A stretch of 64,000 bases of DNA, taken from positions 186,001 to 250,000 of the forward strand of contig NZ_JAUYZI010000001.1 of assembly GCF_030700245.1 (NCBI RefSeq). The letters run 5' to 3'. A program made the translations under genes and the position numbers. Source of the DNA: Methylobacterium amylolyticum (GTDB taxonomy: Bacteria; Pseudomonadota; Alphaproteobacteria; Rhizobiales; Beijerinckiaceae). This document shows positions 8,928 through 17,775 of this stretch, in pieces. Under the pieces are notes generated by a model that was given only the letters and a program-made list of their open reading frames with translations, was not told the DNA's origin and did no database searches. Position 1 is the stretch's first letter. Each line of letters starts with the position of its first letter.

Positions 8928-9233
8928 GTCGCCCCCGCAGGCACCCGCTTATGGCGAGTTGGATTCCGTATAACAACCTAAAGATGGCATCCCGGGCATC
9001 GGAGCGATAGCCGCGCGGGATGCGATCCGGCCCGGATCCCAGCGCCGCGGAACGGCGCGTCCGACGCGCGCTTGACAGAGACCGGGGATTCGAAGCTGAT
9101 CCCGGTCCGTCCGCGGCGGCCGAACGTCGCGGCGGCTCCGGAGATGCGGAACAGTGGGATCCGGCGTTCCGGAACGGTCGTGCGACGGCGGGCGGCCCGA
9201 TCACGGGCCCCGCGCCCGGCGGGGGCGCGGCCG
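8928..9233. other. Upstream region shared by luxR and the cyclase gene
   Basis: 306 bp between divergent genes. A locally AT-richer patch around 8960-8990 (GTATAACAACCTAAAG on the plus strand) probably holds the luxR promoter. The right half (from about 9072) is open in the cyclase frame, starting with TTG or an ATG at 9144, but codes for Arg/Ser-rich sequence unlike the family, so it is treated as leader rather than protein. Confidence 0.4.
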
Positions 9234-10715
9234 GTGAAGCGCACCATCGCCGCCATTCTCGCCGCCGACGTGGCCGGCTACTCTCGGCTGGTGGCCGAGG
9301 ACGAGGAAGACGCCCTCGCCCGCCTCGCCGCCGCGAAGGCCGTGTTCCGCGAGGCGGTGGACCGATTCGGCGGCCGCGTGTTCAACACCGCCGGCGACGC
9401 GATTCTCGCCGAGTTCCCGAGCGCGGTCGAGGCCCTGCGCGCCGCCCTCGCGATCCAGGGCACGCTCGGCGACCAGGACCAGGGCGCGCCCCCGGAGCGG
9501 CGGGTCCGCTTCCGCATGGGCCTCAACCTCGGCGACGTGGTGGAGGTCGACGGCGACCTCCTGGGCGACGGCGTCAACATCGCCGCCCGGCTGGAGGGCA
9601 TCGCCGATCCCGGCGGCATCTGCCTGTCGCGCAGCCTGCACGAGGCGGTCTCCGGCAAAGTGCGCGTGACCTTCCGCGATGCCGGGGCCCGGAGGCTCAA
9701 GAACATCCCGCGCCCGGTCCACGTCTTCCGCGTGGTGATGCCGGGCGATCCGGCCGGCGCGGCCGCCCGCGAGCCGGGCCGCTCCGCCCGCGCGCGGGCC
9801 GCGCGCTGGGGAACGCTCGCGGCGGCGCTGCTGATCGCGCTCGGGCTCGGCGGGCTCTGGCGGGCCGGCTACCTCACCGGAGGCGGCGAGACCGCGGCGG
9901 TCGCCGAGGGCGTGCGCGACGACCTGATCGCCGTGAGCGTCGTGCGCGCCCGGCGCGCGTGCTTTCCCGACGAGATCCGCCTGACCGGGGTCGTGGTGCC
10001 GCGTCGCGCGGTCGACGTGCGGCCGGAGGTCGAGGGTCTGAACGTCGCCCGCGTGACCACCGCCGCGCTCGAATCCGTGCGCGAGGGACAGGTGCTCGCC
10101 GAACTGCGCCGGCCCGGCGAGGCGGACGGACGGCGCGTCGATCTGCGCAGCCCGGTCGCGGGCCTCGTCCTGCGGGCGGAGGCCCGCCCCGGCGCCCCGG
10201 CCGCAGCCGCCGCCGCACCGCTGTTCCAGATCGCCGAGGGCGCGACGTTCGAGCTGGAGGCGCAGGCGCCGCTGGCGGCCCTCGACCGCCTCGCCGCCGG
10301 CCAGGACGCGACGGTGACGCCGCTCGGCGGGCCGCCGGGCCGCGCCCGGGTCCGATTCGTCGCCCGGGACGTCGATCCCGCCACCCAGCTCGGTCGCGTG
10401 CGCCTCGCCCTCGTGGCGGACGATGCGTCCGCGGCCGCGCCCCGGGCCGGCGGGTTCGCCAGCGCCGTGGTGAGTCTCGGCGAGCGCTGCGGCGTGGCCG
10501 TCCCGTTCTCGGCGGTCAGCCGAGAGGCCGAGGGGCCGGTGGTCTACGTCGCCAGCAACGGTCGCGTCGAGGCGCGCCCGGTGACCGTGGGGCTCGGGTC
10601 GGGACGCGACGTCGAGATCCGGTCGGGGCTCGACGAGCGCGACACGGTCGTCGCTCGGGCCGGCGCCTTCCTGCGCGAGGGCGACGCGGTCCGGCCGGTG
10701 GCCGCGGCCCCGTGA
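9234..10715 (+). CDS. Class III nucleotide cyclase fused to a membrane-fusion-protein-like periplasmic domain
   Basis: 493 residues from the GTG. Residues ~5-165 are a class III cyclase domain: AAILAADVAGYSRL and NTAGDAILAEF supply the two metal-binding aspartates (Asp12, Asp55), and GDGVNIAARLE the transition-state Asn115 and Arg119. The lysine usually before TxGD is Asn51, so ATP versus GTP preference is uncertain. A single transmembrane helix follows (~192-211). Residues ~235-490 resemble an HlyD/RND periplasmic adaptor: RLTGVVVPRRAVDVRPEVEGLN, a lipoyl-like EGQVLAEL, then a barrel-like part with VPFSAVSREAEGPVVYV and DERDTVVARAGAFLREGD. The GTG matches where homologues begin. No outer-membrane or pump gene adjoins it. 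A caspase-like gene follows after 241 bp on the same strand. Confidence 0.8.
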   Translation: MKRTIAAILAADVAGYSRLVAEDEEDALARLAAAKAVFREAVDRFGGRVFNTAGDAILAEFPSAVEALRAALAIQGTLGDQDQGAPPERRVRFRMGLNLGDVVEVDGDLLGDGVNIAARLEGIADPGGICLSRSLHEAVSGKVRVTFRDAGARRLKNIPRPVHVFRVVMPGDPAGAAAREPGRSARARAARWGTLAAALLIALGLGGLWRAGYLTGGGETAAVAEGVRDDLIAVSVVRARRACFPDEIRLTGVVVPRRAVDVRPEVEGLNVARVTTAALESVREGQVLAELRRPGEADGRRVDLRSPVAGLVLRAEARPGAPAAAAAAPLFQIAEGATFELEAQAPLAALDRLAAGQDATVTPLGGPPGRARVRFVARDVDPATQLGRVRLALVADDASAAAPRAGGFASAVVSLGERCGVAVPFSAVSREAEGPVVYVASNGRVEARPVTVGLGSGRDVEIRSGLDERDTVVARAGAFLREGDAVRPVAAAP

Positions 10716-10956
10716 GCGGGCGGGTCCGCACGCGCGGCGCCCGCTCCGCGCACGGGAGCCTCGATGTCCGGCGGTTCGGCAGTATCCGGCCGCATTCGAT
10801 GTGAAGAAGCGCACGTCGCGCGGCATTCGCCGAGCCGGGACCGGCCGGATAAGCTACTTTCGCGTTGCGTGGGCGGGGCACAGGGCCTAGTTTCGCGGCC
10901 GAGGCGACGGCGCGGTCAGCAGACCCGGCCCGGTCCCGCACTCGAAGGCGACTGCC

Positions 10957-13254
10957 GTGACCCGGTTCGCGATTGCCATGCTCGTCAGCGCGCTGCTGAC
11001 GCTGTTCGCCGAGCAGGCCTCGGCCGAGGGCCGCCGGGTCGCCCTAGTGGTCGGCGTCGGCGCCTACCAGTCGGTGCCGAAGCTGCCCAACGCCGTCAAC
11101 GACGCCAACGCGATGGCCGAGCTGTTCCGCGCGTCGGGGTTCGAGGTGGTCACCGCGCGCAACGATGTCAGCAACCTGGAATTCAAGCGCGCGATCCGCG
11201 AGTTCGAGGACGCGGCCAACGAGTCCGACATCGCGGTGGTCTACTATGCCGGCCACGGCATCGAGATCCGCGAGACGAACTACCTGATCCCGACCGACGC
11301 CAAGCTGATCAACGAGCGCGATGCCGAGGACGAGGCGATCTCCCTCGACCGCATCCTCAACGCCCTGGAGCCGGCCAAGCGCCTGCGGCTCGTGATCCTC
11401 GACGCCTGCCGGGACAACCCGTTCGCGGGCAAGATGAAGCGGCGCGTGGCCACCCGGGCGATCACCGCCGGGCTGGGCAAGGTCGAGCCGCAGCAGACCG
11501 ACACGCTGATCGCCTACGCCGCCAAGGCGCAGGCCGTGGCCAACGACGGCGAGGGCGCCCACAGCCCGTTCACCACCGCGCTCCTCGCCAACCTCGCGGT
11601 GCCGGGGCTCGACATCCGCCTCGCCTTCGGCCGGGTGCGCGACGACGTGCTCAAGGCCACCAACCGGCAGCAGGAGCCGTTCGTCTACGGCTCGCTCGGC
11701 GGCGGCACCGTCGCCCTGGTCCCCGCCCGGGTCCAGACCGCGGCGCTGACGCCGATGGCCAACACCCGCACCGCCGAGGATCTGGCGAAGTCCGACTACG
11801 AGATCGTCGAGCGGGTCGGCACGAAGGCCGCCTGGGAGGTCTACCTCAACACCCACAAGGCCGGCCTCTACGCCGATCTCGCCCGCGTGCAGATCGCCAA
11901 GTTCGCGAGCGTCGCGCCCGAGGGCGTCACCCGCGTCGCCGCCCGCACCGAGCCGGGATTCCCGAGCGAGGGCGGCACCCAGGTCTCGCCGCGGACCGAC
12001 GTGCCGGCGGTGCTGCCCGCGCCGAAGCCCACCGCCGCGGAGATCCGCGCCTGGGACAAGCTGAAGACCTCGACGGACGCCGCGGCGATCCGCAAGTTCA
12101 TCGACACCCACGCGTCCTCGCCGCTGATCCCGGAGGCTCAGGACCGGCTCGCGACCGTCGAGCGCCTCGCCCGCGAGAAAGAGGAGCGCGTGCGCCAGGA
12201 GCGCGACGTCGCCCGCCTGCGCGAGGAGGACGAGCGCCAGAAGAAAGCGGCCGAGGCGGAGCGCAAGCTGCTGGAGAAGGAGGCGGCCCGCCAGCGCGAG
12301 GAGGCCGAGAAGGCCAAGGCGGCCGAGGCCGCGCGCCAGAAGGCCGAGGCCCAGGCGGCCGCCCGGCAGCGGGAGGCGGAGGAGCGCGCCCGCGCCGCCG
12401 AGGCCGCCGCGCGCAAGCGCGAGGAGGAGGAGACCGCCCGGCTCGCGGAGATGGCCCGGCGCCGGAAGGAGGCCGAGGAGCGGGCCGCGGCGCTCGCCGC
12501 CGAGCGCGCGAAGATCGAGGCCGAGATCGCGGTGCGCAAGCGGGAGGCCGAGGAGGCGGCCCGCGCCGCCGCGGTGGCGAAGGCGGCCCGCGAGGCAGAG
12601 GAGAAGGCGCGCCAGCAGGCCCTCAAGGACCAGCAGCGCCAGGACGCCGAGACCGCCACGGCGGCCGCAGCCGCGGCGGCGGCTTCGGCCGCCCGCGAGG
12701 CGGCGGAGCGCGAGCGGGTCAAGGCGGCCGAGACCGCGGCCCGCCAGAAGGAGGCCGAGGACCGCAGGAAGGCGGCGGAGGCCGAGCGCGCCAAGGCCGA
12801 GGCGGCCGTGAGCGCCGAGGACAAGGCCGCCGCCGAGGCGGCCAAGGTCGCCGAGGCCGAGCGCCGCAAGGCCAAGGCCGCCGCCGAGGCGGAGCGGCGC
12901 AAGGCCGAGGCGGCCGCGGAGGCCGCCGCCGAGCAGAAGGCGGAGCGGGCCGCCGCCGCCCGCCGCCGCGAGGCGGCCGAGGAGCGCCGTCGCGAGGCCG
13001 AGGAGGCCGCCGCCGCCAATCGCCGCAAGGCCGAGACGGCCGCGCGCCGCGCCGCCGAGCGGCAGGCCGAGCAGGCCGCCGCCCTGCCGACCAGCGCCGC
13101 CGCGCCGCGGCCGCCGCCAAGGAATCGGCCCGCGCCCGCGCCGCCGAGGCCGCCCGGCCGCGGCCCGCCCCGGCGCCGCGGATGCGCGCCGAGGCCCGCG
13201 CCCCCGCGCCCCGCGCCAGCGGCGGCGGCGGTGGTGGCGGTGGTGCGCCGATGA
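10957..13254 (+). CDS. Secreted caspase-like (peptidase C14) protein with long coiled coil
   Basis: 765 residues as read. A signal peptide (MTRFAIAMLVSALLTLFAEQASA) leads into a caspase p20 fold: VALVVGVGAYQ, the catalytic His100 in VVYYAGHGIE and Cys151 in LVILDACRDNPF. A linker (~240-390) follows, then an extreme Ala/Glu/Arg/Lys heptad region (~395-710) that must form a long coiled coil. The family includes metacaspase-like peptidases that usually cut after basic residues; here the domain would lie in the periplasm. The last ~50 residues turn into Pro/Arg-rich sequence that looks out of frame, while another frame gives a natural Gly-rich end; see the entry at 13083. Coiled-coil boundaries are approximate. 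Confidence 0.85.
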   Translation: MTRFAIAMLVSALLTLFAEQASAEGRRVALVVGVGAYQSVPKLPNAVNDANAMAELFRASGFEVVTARNDVSNLEFKRAIREFEDAANESDIAVVYYAGHGIEIRETNYLIPTDAKLINERDAEDEAISLDRILNALEPAKRLRLVILDACRDNPFAGKMKRRVATRAITAGLGKVEPQQTDTLIAYAAKAQAVANDGEGAHSPFTTALLANLAVPGLDIRLAFGRVRDDVLKATNRQQEPFVYGSLGGGTVALVPARVQTAALTPMANTRTAEDLAKSDYEIVERVGTKAAWEVYLNTHKAGLYADLARVQIAKFASVAPEGVTRVAARTEPGFPSEGGTQVSPRTDVPAVLPAPKPTAAEIRAWDKLKTSTDAAAIRKFIDTHASSPLIPEAQDRLATVERLAREKEERVRQERDVARLREEDERQKKAAEAERKLLEKEAARQREEAEKAKAAEAARQKAEAQAAARQREAEERARAAEAAARKREEEETARLAEMARRRKEAEERAAALAAERAKIEAEIAVRKREAEEAARAAAVAKAAREAEEKARQQALKDQQRQDAETATAAAAAAAASAAREAAERERVKAAETAARQKEAEDRRKAAEAERAKAEAAVSAEDKAAAEAAKVAEAERRKAKAAAEAERRKAEAAAEAAAEQKAERAAAARRREAAEERRREAEEAAAANRRKAETAARRAAERQAEQAAALPTSAAAPRPPPRNRPAPAPPRPPGRGPPRRRGCAPRPAPPRPAPAAAAVVAVVRR

Positions 13255-13271
13255 TGGGCATCGGCTTCTGA
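13083..13271 (+). other. Probable true C-terminus of the caspase-like protein in another frame
   Basis: Reading from 13083 gives Ala/Arg/Glu-rich sequence (AAAAAKESARARAAEAARP) that continues the upstream coiled-coil composition. It ends in a poly-Gly run and APMMGIGF before TGA at 13269. In the annotated frame the same DNA reads as Pro/Arg filler. One missing base in the GC repeats at about 13075-13115 would join the two. This is either a sequencing error or a real frameshift mutation. Confidence 0.55.
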
Positions 13272-13420
13272 GGTCGGGGAACCGGCCGCTGGACGCGAAG
13301 CGCGCCGGGCCGGGCTGGCCGGGCGTGCGATGAGGCCCCCGCGCATCCGCGCGGGACAGGGACGAGGCGCGAACCGGACCCGCGGGACCCCGCGGCGGTC
13401 GCAATCGGAGGTGACGTGAG

Positions 13421-13699
13421 ATGACGCGGATCGTTCAGCGGGCGGCCCTCGCCGCGGGTCTGGCCGGCGCCCTGCTGGCCTGCGGTGGCGCCCGCGCCGA
13501 CGCGCCCCGCGCCCCCGGCCTGGCCTGCGCCGGACCGGCCTGGGCCCTCGACCGGTCGGCTTGCCGCCCGGCGCGCCACGCCCATCGCCGGGTTCAGACC
13601 GAGCGCGCGCTCGCCGCCGCCGGCGTTCCCCTGCCGGACGCCGCGCTCTACGGACCAATCCCGGCCTACGGTCTCCTGATCCTCGGCGTCGGCTACTGA
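13421..13699 (+). CDS. Small probable lipoprotein, unknown function
   Basis: 92 residues. The N-terminus MTRIVQRAALAAGLAGALLAC has a positive n-region, a hydrophobic core and an LLAC lipobox, so Cys21 may be lipidated; cleavage after GGARA is the alternative. The rest is Ala/Arg-rich with two further cysteines (LACAGP, SACRP) and ends in a hydrophobic AYGLLILGVGY. No family is recognised. GGAGG lies 10 bases before the ATG. It follows the caspase-like gene by 150-166 bp on the same strand and could share its transcript. Confidence 0.6.
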   Translation: MTRIVQRAALAAGLAGALLACGGARADAPRAPGLACAGPAWALDRSACRPARHAHRRVQTERALAAAGVPLPDAALYGPIPAYGLLILGVGY

Positions 13700-13754
13700 A
13701 CGGCTCGCGCCGCCGGGTTCGGCCGCGCGGCGCGCTCCGTCCGGCGGGCGCACC

Positions 13755-14192
13755 TCACGCGGCGATCAGCAGCGCCGCGCCGGCGACCCCGGAGAGCACC
13801 AGCCGCAGCCGGCCGAGCCAGAGCGGCACGAGGCCGCGGCGGGGGAGATCCTGGTCGATGAGGCCCCAGGCCAGGACCAGGACGCCGAGGATGCGCAGGT
13901 CCCAGGGGGCCGGCGCCGCCATCGCCGCCCAGGCGATCAGCGACGGGACGATCGCCACCACGTAGTCGCCGTTGCCGGCGTTGCGCGCGGCCGCCGCACC
14001 CCAACGGATGCCCCCGAGGAACGAGGCGATCACCGCACCGTAGGCGGAGAGGATGGTGCGCGGCGCCAGCCCGATGCTGCTGAGGCCGCCGTCGCTGCCG
14101 GAGACCGCCAGGGCGGCGAAGCCCAGGAACGGGATCAGGCCCGCCACGCCGAGGACGAGGGCGCCCATCGGCACCGGGTTCACGCGCGCCAT
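13755..14192 (-). CDS. DUF3429 family inner-membrane protein
   Basis: 145 residues with about five hydrophobic segments. The pattern MGALVLGVAGLIPFLGFAA, then YGAVIASFLGGIRWGAA and LIAWAAMAAP, matches DUF3429 membrane proteins common in proteobacteria. Function is unknown for the family. It stands alone between convergent and divergent neighbours. Length is normal for the family. Confidence 0.75.
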   Translation of the reverse strand: MARVNPVPMGALVLGVAGLIPFLGFAALAVSGSDGGLSSIGLAPRTILSAYGAVIASFLGGIRWGAAAARNAGNGDYVVAIVPSLIAWAAMAAPAPWDLRILGVLVLAWGLIDQDLPRRGLVPLWLGRLRLVLSGVAGAALLIAA

Positions 14193-14311
14193 TCAACCTC
14201 CGCGCCGGCGGAGCGGGCGGTTCTCCGCGCGCCCCGCCGGGAATACGAGTGCGGGGGCCGAGGGTTCCGCATCGCGGCACGCCGGTCAAGCTTCGTGCCG
14301 CACTGCACCGC

Positions 14312-17300
14312 TCACAGTGTCTTCGTGCCCGGGGGCGTGAAGCCCTTCGGCGCCGGTGCCGGCGCCCCGAGCAGGGACATCGGCGCGGGCGTCGCGTCGC
14401 GGATCGCCGGCGGCTCGTTCACCGCGGGCTCGGCCTTGCGCGGCTTGAAGGTCGCGGCGACGGTCTTGGCGTTGGCGAGATCATCCGGGCCGAGCTTGTT
14501 CGCCACGTCGTCGCGCTTCTTGCCGGCATCCTCATCGCCCTGGGCGGCGGCGGCGGAGAACCACGCGTAGGACTGCACGAGGTCCTGCGTCAGGCCGAGG
14601 CCGCGGGCGTAGAGCACCGCGAGGTTGTACTGGCTGTCGCGGATGCCATACTCGGCGCCCTGCCGGAACCACGAGGCGGCCGAGGCGAAGTCCGGCTTGC
14701 CGTTGGCGGCCGGGTTCTCGGCGTAGAGCACCGCGAGATTGTGCATGGCGCGGGCGTGGCCCTGCTCGGCGGCGCGGCCGTACCAGAGCTTGGCCTGGGC
14801 GAGGTCGCGGACCACGCCGGAGCCCTTCTCGTAGTGGCCGGCGAGCTTGTACTGGGCGGGGGCGTAGCCGGCCGCGGCGAGCTTCTCGTAGAGCTTGGCC
14901 GCCACCGCGAGGTCGCGCGGCATGCCCCGGCCGTCGGCCTCGCGCGCGGCGAGTTCCCACACCGCCGCGCCGTCGCCGTCCAGGGCGGCCTGCTTCACCT
15001 TGGCGAGGCCCGGCGGGATGTTGCCGAGTTCGGCCGACACCGCGCTCATGCCCGCCACGTGCGGCATCCCGCCCTTGGCCGGGGCCGGCCGCGCCTCGGC
15101 CGGGAGGGGCGTCGGCAGAGCTTGCGTCGTCGTGGGATCGGCCACCGCCTGCTTGGCGGGCGCCGCCTCCTCCTTGGGAGCCTCGCTCCGCGCCTGGGCC
15201 GGAGGTGCCTCCCGGGCAGGGGCTTGGACGACGGGGGCCGGGCGCGGCGCTTCGTCGGCGCCGCGCATGCTGATCGCTTGCAGGGCGCCCAGCGCCAGGA
15301 CAATGGCGGCGAGCCCGAGAAGCAGCGGGCGCCGGCGCCGGTCGATCTCGGCGCGCAGCCGGCCGAGCCGCCCCTCGCCCGCCGACAGGCTCGGCAGGAC
15401 CATGCGGGCGCGGCCCTCGCGGCGCTCGGCGGGAGCCTCGGCCGCCAGTTCCGCCTGGGCGGCCTGAGCGGCCCGGCGCGCGGCAGCGATGAAGCTCGTC
15501 TTGATGTCGCTCTCGGGGGCGCCGTCCGGCCGGGCCCGCGCGGAATCCGTGCCGGGCTCGCGCGGGCGCTCCCGGGTCGGGCGCCGGGCGGTCAGCTCCC
15601 GCTGCGCCGGCTCCGCCGTCGGCTCGCGGGCGGGGCGCGCCGCGCCGGGCTCCAGCAGGGCGTCGCCGAGGCGCGGCAGCTCGCCCGCCGGCTCGCGGAG
15701 CGCCCGGCGGCCGGCGCTGGACGCGTCGGCGCTCGTCGAGGCCATCAGGCGCTCGTCGAGGGAGGGGCCGCGCGGCGCCGGACCGTCGGCGGGGCCGAGC
15801 CGGGCCACGAGCCGGTCGAGCGCGGATTGAACGCCTTCGAGGGTGGCGCCGAGCCGGTGGTCGGCGGCCGCCTGCCGGCTCTGCATGTCGGCGAGGCTGG
15901 CGCGCAGCAGGCCGATCTCGCCCAGATCGGCGGCCGAGACGCCGGTGCCCTTGAGGGTCTGCGCGACGGCGTTGCGGGCCGCGCGCTCCAGCGCCGCCTC
16001 GTCGGGCGTGGACGCGCGCAGGGCCGCCACCTGCTCCAGCAGGTCGTCCATGGTCCGCTCCAGGCCGGCGAGCGCCGGGTCGGCGCCGCGCGGGGCCTCG
16101 ATCCGGTCGGCCAGCGTGAGGACCTGCCGCTCCAGCGCGTCGAGCCCGCCGCCGCGGGTGCCGACCCGGTCGACCTTCTCGGCGAGGCTCGCCAGCATCC
16201 CCTGGATCGAGGCCATGTCGGCCGAGCCGGCATCGGGCTGCCCCGACCGGTCGATCCGGTCGGCGCGGGCGTGCAGGGCGTCGACCTTGCCCGCGAGCGC
16301 CTGGATCTGCTCGGCCAGCACGACCGGCCCCGCGCCCTTCACGTCGCTGCGGATCTCCTCCAGGATCGGGCGCAGGCCCGTCTCCGCACCGGACTGGACC
16401 TGGGCGATCTGGACCTGGGCGATCTGGGCGCTCACCGCCTGGAGGCCCTGCGCGAGGCCCTGGATGCGCTCCGGCCCGGCGAGGCCGGCGATCAGGCGCC
16501 GGATCTCGTCGAGTTCGCCGAATAGGCTCGACAGGATCGGCCGGTCCGGATCCGCGGTCCCGGAGGCGGCGACGCTGTCCAGGCGTCCCGCGAGCCGCTG
16601 CACGTCGGCCGCGACGCGGGCGTGGACGTTCTCGGCCACCTCCTCGGCCAAGCGCTCGACCTGGGCGCGGATGCTCTCGATCGGGCCGGCGATGGCGCTG
16701 AGGTCGGTGCCGGCCTGCGCCCGCTCGACGCCGGTGGCCAGCGAGACGACCGCCGTCTCCAGAGCCACGATGTCGCGGCTCGTGGCGAGCCGGTCGATCG
16801 CCTCGCGCAGCCGCGCGGTCTCGCCCTGAAGCTCGGCCACGGTGGCGAGGGCGGCCTCCTCCCCGCCTTCCAGGCGGCGGGCGAGGTCGCGGCGCATGCT
16901 CGCCACCACGCCGCCCTCCGGCTGCTCCCCGGCGAGTTCACGGCGGCGCTGGCGGATCTCCTGCACCGCGTCGCGGACCTCCTCGGCGGCCGGGCGGCCC
17001 CGGCGGCCCGGCGGGCGCGAGGCGGCGAACTGGTCGCCGAGCTGCGACATGCGGCGCTCGATCTCGCCCAGGCGCTCGGTCATCTGCTGCGCCGGACCCG
17101 CCTTGAGGGCGTGGTCGATCCGCGCCTCGATCTCCTCCAGCCGGCGTCCCTCGGCGACCAGGGCCGCGCGGCGGTCCGCCTCCATCGCCCGGTCGAGGCC
17201 TTCGAGCCGGTCCATCAGCGCCGCGAAGCCCGGCGGGTAGCTGTCGGCCTCCCGGGATCCGGGCCCGCGCGGCCCGCCCCGGTCGTCGCGGTTGTCCCCG

Positions 17301-17650
17301 TGCCGCAGATCGGCGCGCGGCGCCGCGTGCGATGCAGGGTGCGGTTCGGACAGGAGATGGCGGGCGGCCTCGCCGTCGGCGCGGCGCGGCTCCGGCCTCG
17401 GCGCAGGGTCCTGGCGCGGCGCAGAGTCCTGACGGAGCGCAGGGTCCTGGCGGGGCGCATGGTCCTGGCGGGGCGCATGGTCCTGGCGGGGCCTGCGGCG
17501 CCCGCGTCGGCCGCCGGCAGTGGCCTGCTCCGGCACGACCGAGGCGATCCAGGTCTCCAGCGGCACGCCCGCGCGGGCGGCGACGTCGCGGGCCGCCTCC
17601 AGCACCTCGGGATCGAAGCTGTCGAAGTGCGGCATGGCGTTGCGGGTCAT
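14312..17650 (-). CDS. PodJ-like Sel1-repeat polarity/localisation protein
   Basis: 1112 residues. The N-terminal ~760 are cytoplasmic and mostly predicted coiled coil (long Arg/Glu/Ala/Leu helices), starting with MTRNAMPHFDSFDPEVLEAARDVAARAGVPLETW. One transmembrane segment (~772-797, LLLGLAAIVLALGALQAIS) follows, then a Pro/Ala-rich periplasmic linker and about four Sel1 repeats (~890-1050: AAKLYEKLAAAGYAPAQYKLA, AKLWYGRAAEQGHARAMHNLAVLY and similar). The same layout is found in Caulobacter PodJ, which organises cell poles. The family's role in polarity is established; its use here is inference. The ATG at 17635 is an equally possible start. An 18-bp tandem repeat lies in the N-terminal coding part, and a CtrA-like box lies upstream. 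Confidence 0.8.
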   Translation of the reverse strand: MTRNAMPHFDSFDPEVLEAARDVAARAGVPLETWIASVVPEQATAGGRRGRRRPRQDHAPRQDHAPRQDPALRQDSAPRQDPAPRPEPRRADGEAARHLLSEPHPASHAAPRADLRHGDNRDDRGGPRGPGSREADSYPPGFAALMDRLEGLDRAMEADRRAALVAEGRRLEEIEARIDHALKAGPAQQMTERLGEIERRMSQLGDQFAASRPPGRRGRPAAEEVRDAVQEIRQRRRELAGEQPEGGVVASMRRDLARRLEGGEEAALATVAELQGETARLREAIDRLATSRDIVALETAVVSLATGVERAQAGTDLSAIAGPIESIRAQVERLAEEVAENVHARVAADVQRLAGRLDSVAASGTADPDRPILSSLFGELDEIRRLIAGLAGPERIQGLAQGLQAVSAQIAQVQIAQVQSGAETGLRPILEEIRSDVKGAGPVVLAEQIQALAGKVDALHARADRIDRSGQPDAGSADMASIQGMLASLAEKVDRVGTRGGGLDALERQVLTLADRIEAPRGADPALAGLERTMDDLLEQVAALRASTPDEAALERAARNAVAQTLKGTGVSAADLGEIGLLRASLADMQSRQAAADHRLGATLEGVQSALDRLVARLGPADGPAPRGPSLDERLMASTSADASSAGRRALREPAGELPRLGDALLEPGAARPAREPTAEPAQRELTARRPTRERPREPGTDSARARPDGAPESDIKTSFIAAARRAAQAAQAELAAEAPAERREGRARMVLPSLSAGEGRLGRLRAEIDRRRRPLLLGLAAIVLALGALQAISMRGADEAPRPAPVVQAPAREAPPAQARSEAPKEEAAPAKQAVADPTTTQALPTPLPAEARPAPAKGGMPHVAGMSAVSAELGNIPPGLAKVKQAALDGDGAAVWELAAREADGRGMPRDLAVAAKLYEKLAAAGYAPAQYKLAGHYEKGSGVVRDLAQAKLWYGRAAEQGHARAMHNLAVLYAENPAANGKPDFASAASWFRQGAEYGIRDSQYNLAVLYARGLGLTQDLVQSYAWFSAAAAQGDEDAGKKRDDVANKLGPDDLANAKTVAATFKPRKAEPAVNEPPAIRDATPAPMSLLGAPAPAPKGFTPPGTKTL
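17401..17490 (-). repeat. Five tandem 18-bp units inside the PodJ-like gene
   Basis: Five consecutive 18-bp units (consensus on the plus strand GCGCAGGGTCCTGGCGGG) encode a repeated APRQDP/HAPRQD hexapeptide. The two units at 17455-17490 are identical and the others differ at one to four positions. Units are a multiple of three, so the copy number can change without breaking the frame. Confidence 0.9.
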
Positions 17651-17760
17651 CGTCGGCCTGTCGTCGGCAGCCTGCGTCGGATCCGCGCGCCGGTCCGGGC
17701 CGGTTCGCTTCGCCCGGACCGGTCGCGGATCGGTCGGGGACAACCTTTTAAGTTTCTTGG

Positions 17761-17775
17761 TAAACACCCGGTTAA
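17761..17775. promoter_or_regulatory. CtrA-like box upstream of the PodJ-like gene
   Basis: TAAA-CACCCGG-TTAA matches the CtrA consensus TTAA-N7-TTAA except for one base. It is 111-125 bp upstream of the chosen start, next to another TTTTAAG patch. CtrA control of polarity genes is well established in alphaproteobacteria. Confidence 0.4.

Noticed and set aside
9234..13254. CBASS or Pycsar-type defence operon
   Set aside because: The cyclase is a membrane class III enzyme with a periplasmic half and the caspase-like protein has a signal peptide, so the two act in different compartments; the 241-bp gap also argues against a tight operon.
14249..16525. 758-codon plus-strand open frame opposite the PodJ-like gene
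   Set aside because: Low-complexity Arg/Gly/Ala translation with no motif; the minus-strand frame carries Sel1 repeats and a transmembrane helix.
17401..17490. CRISPR array
   Set aside because: The 18-bp units are contiguous without spacers and lie in frame inside a gene.
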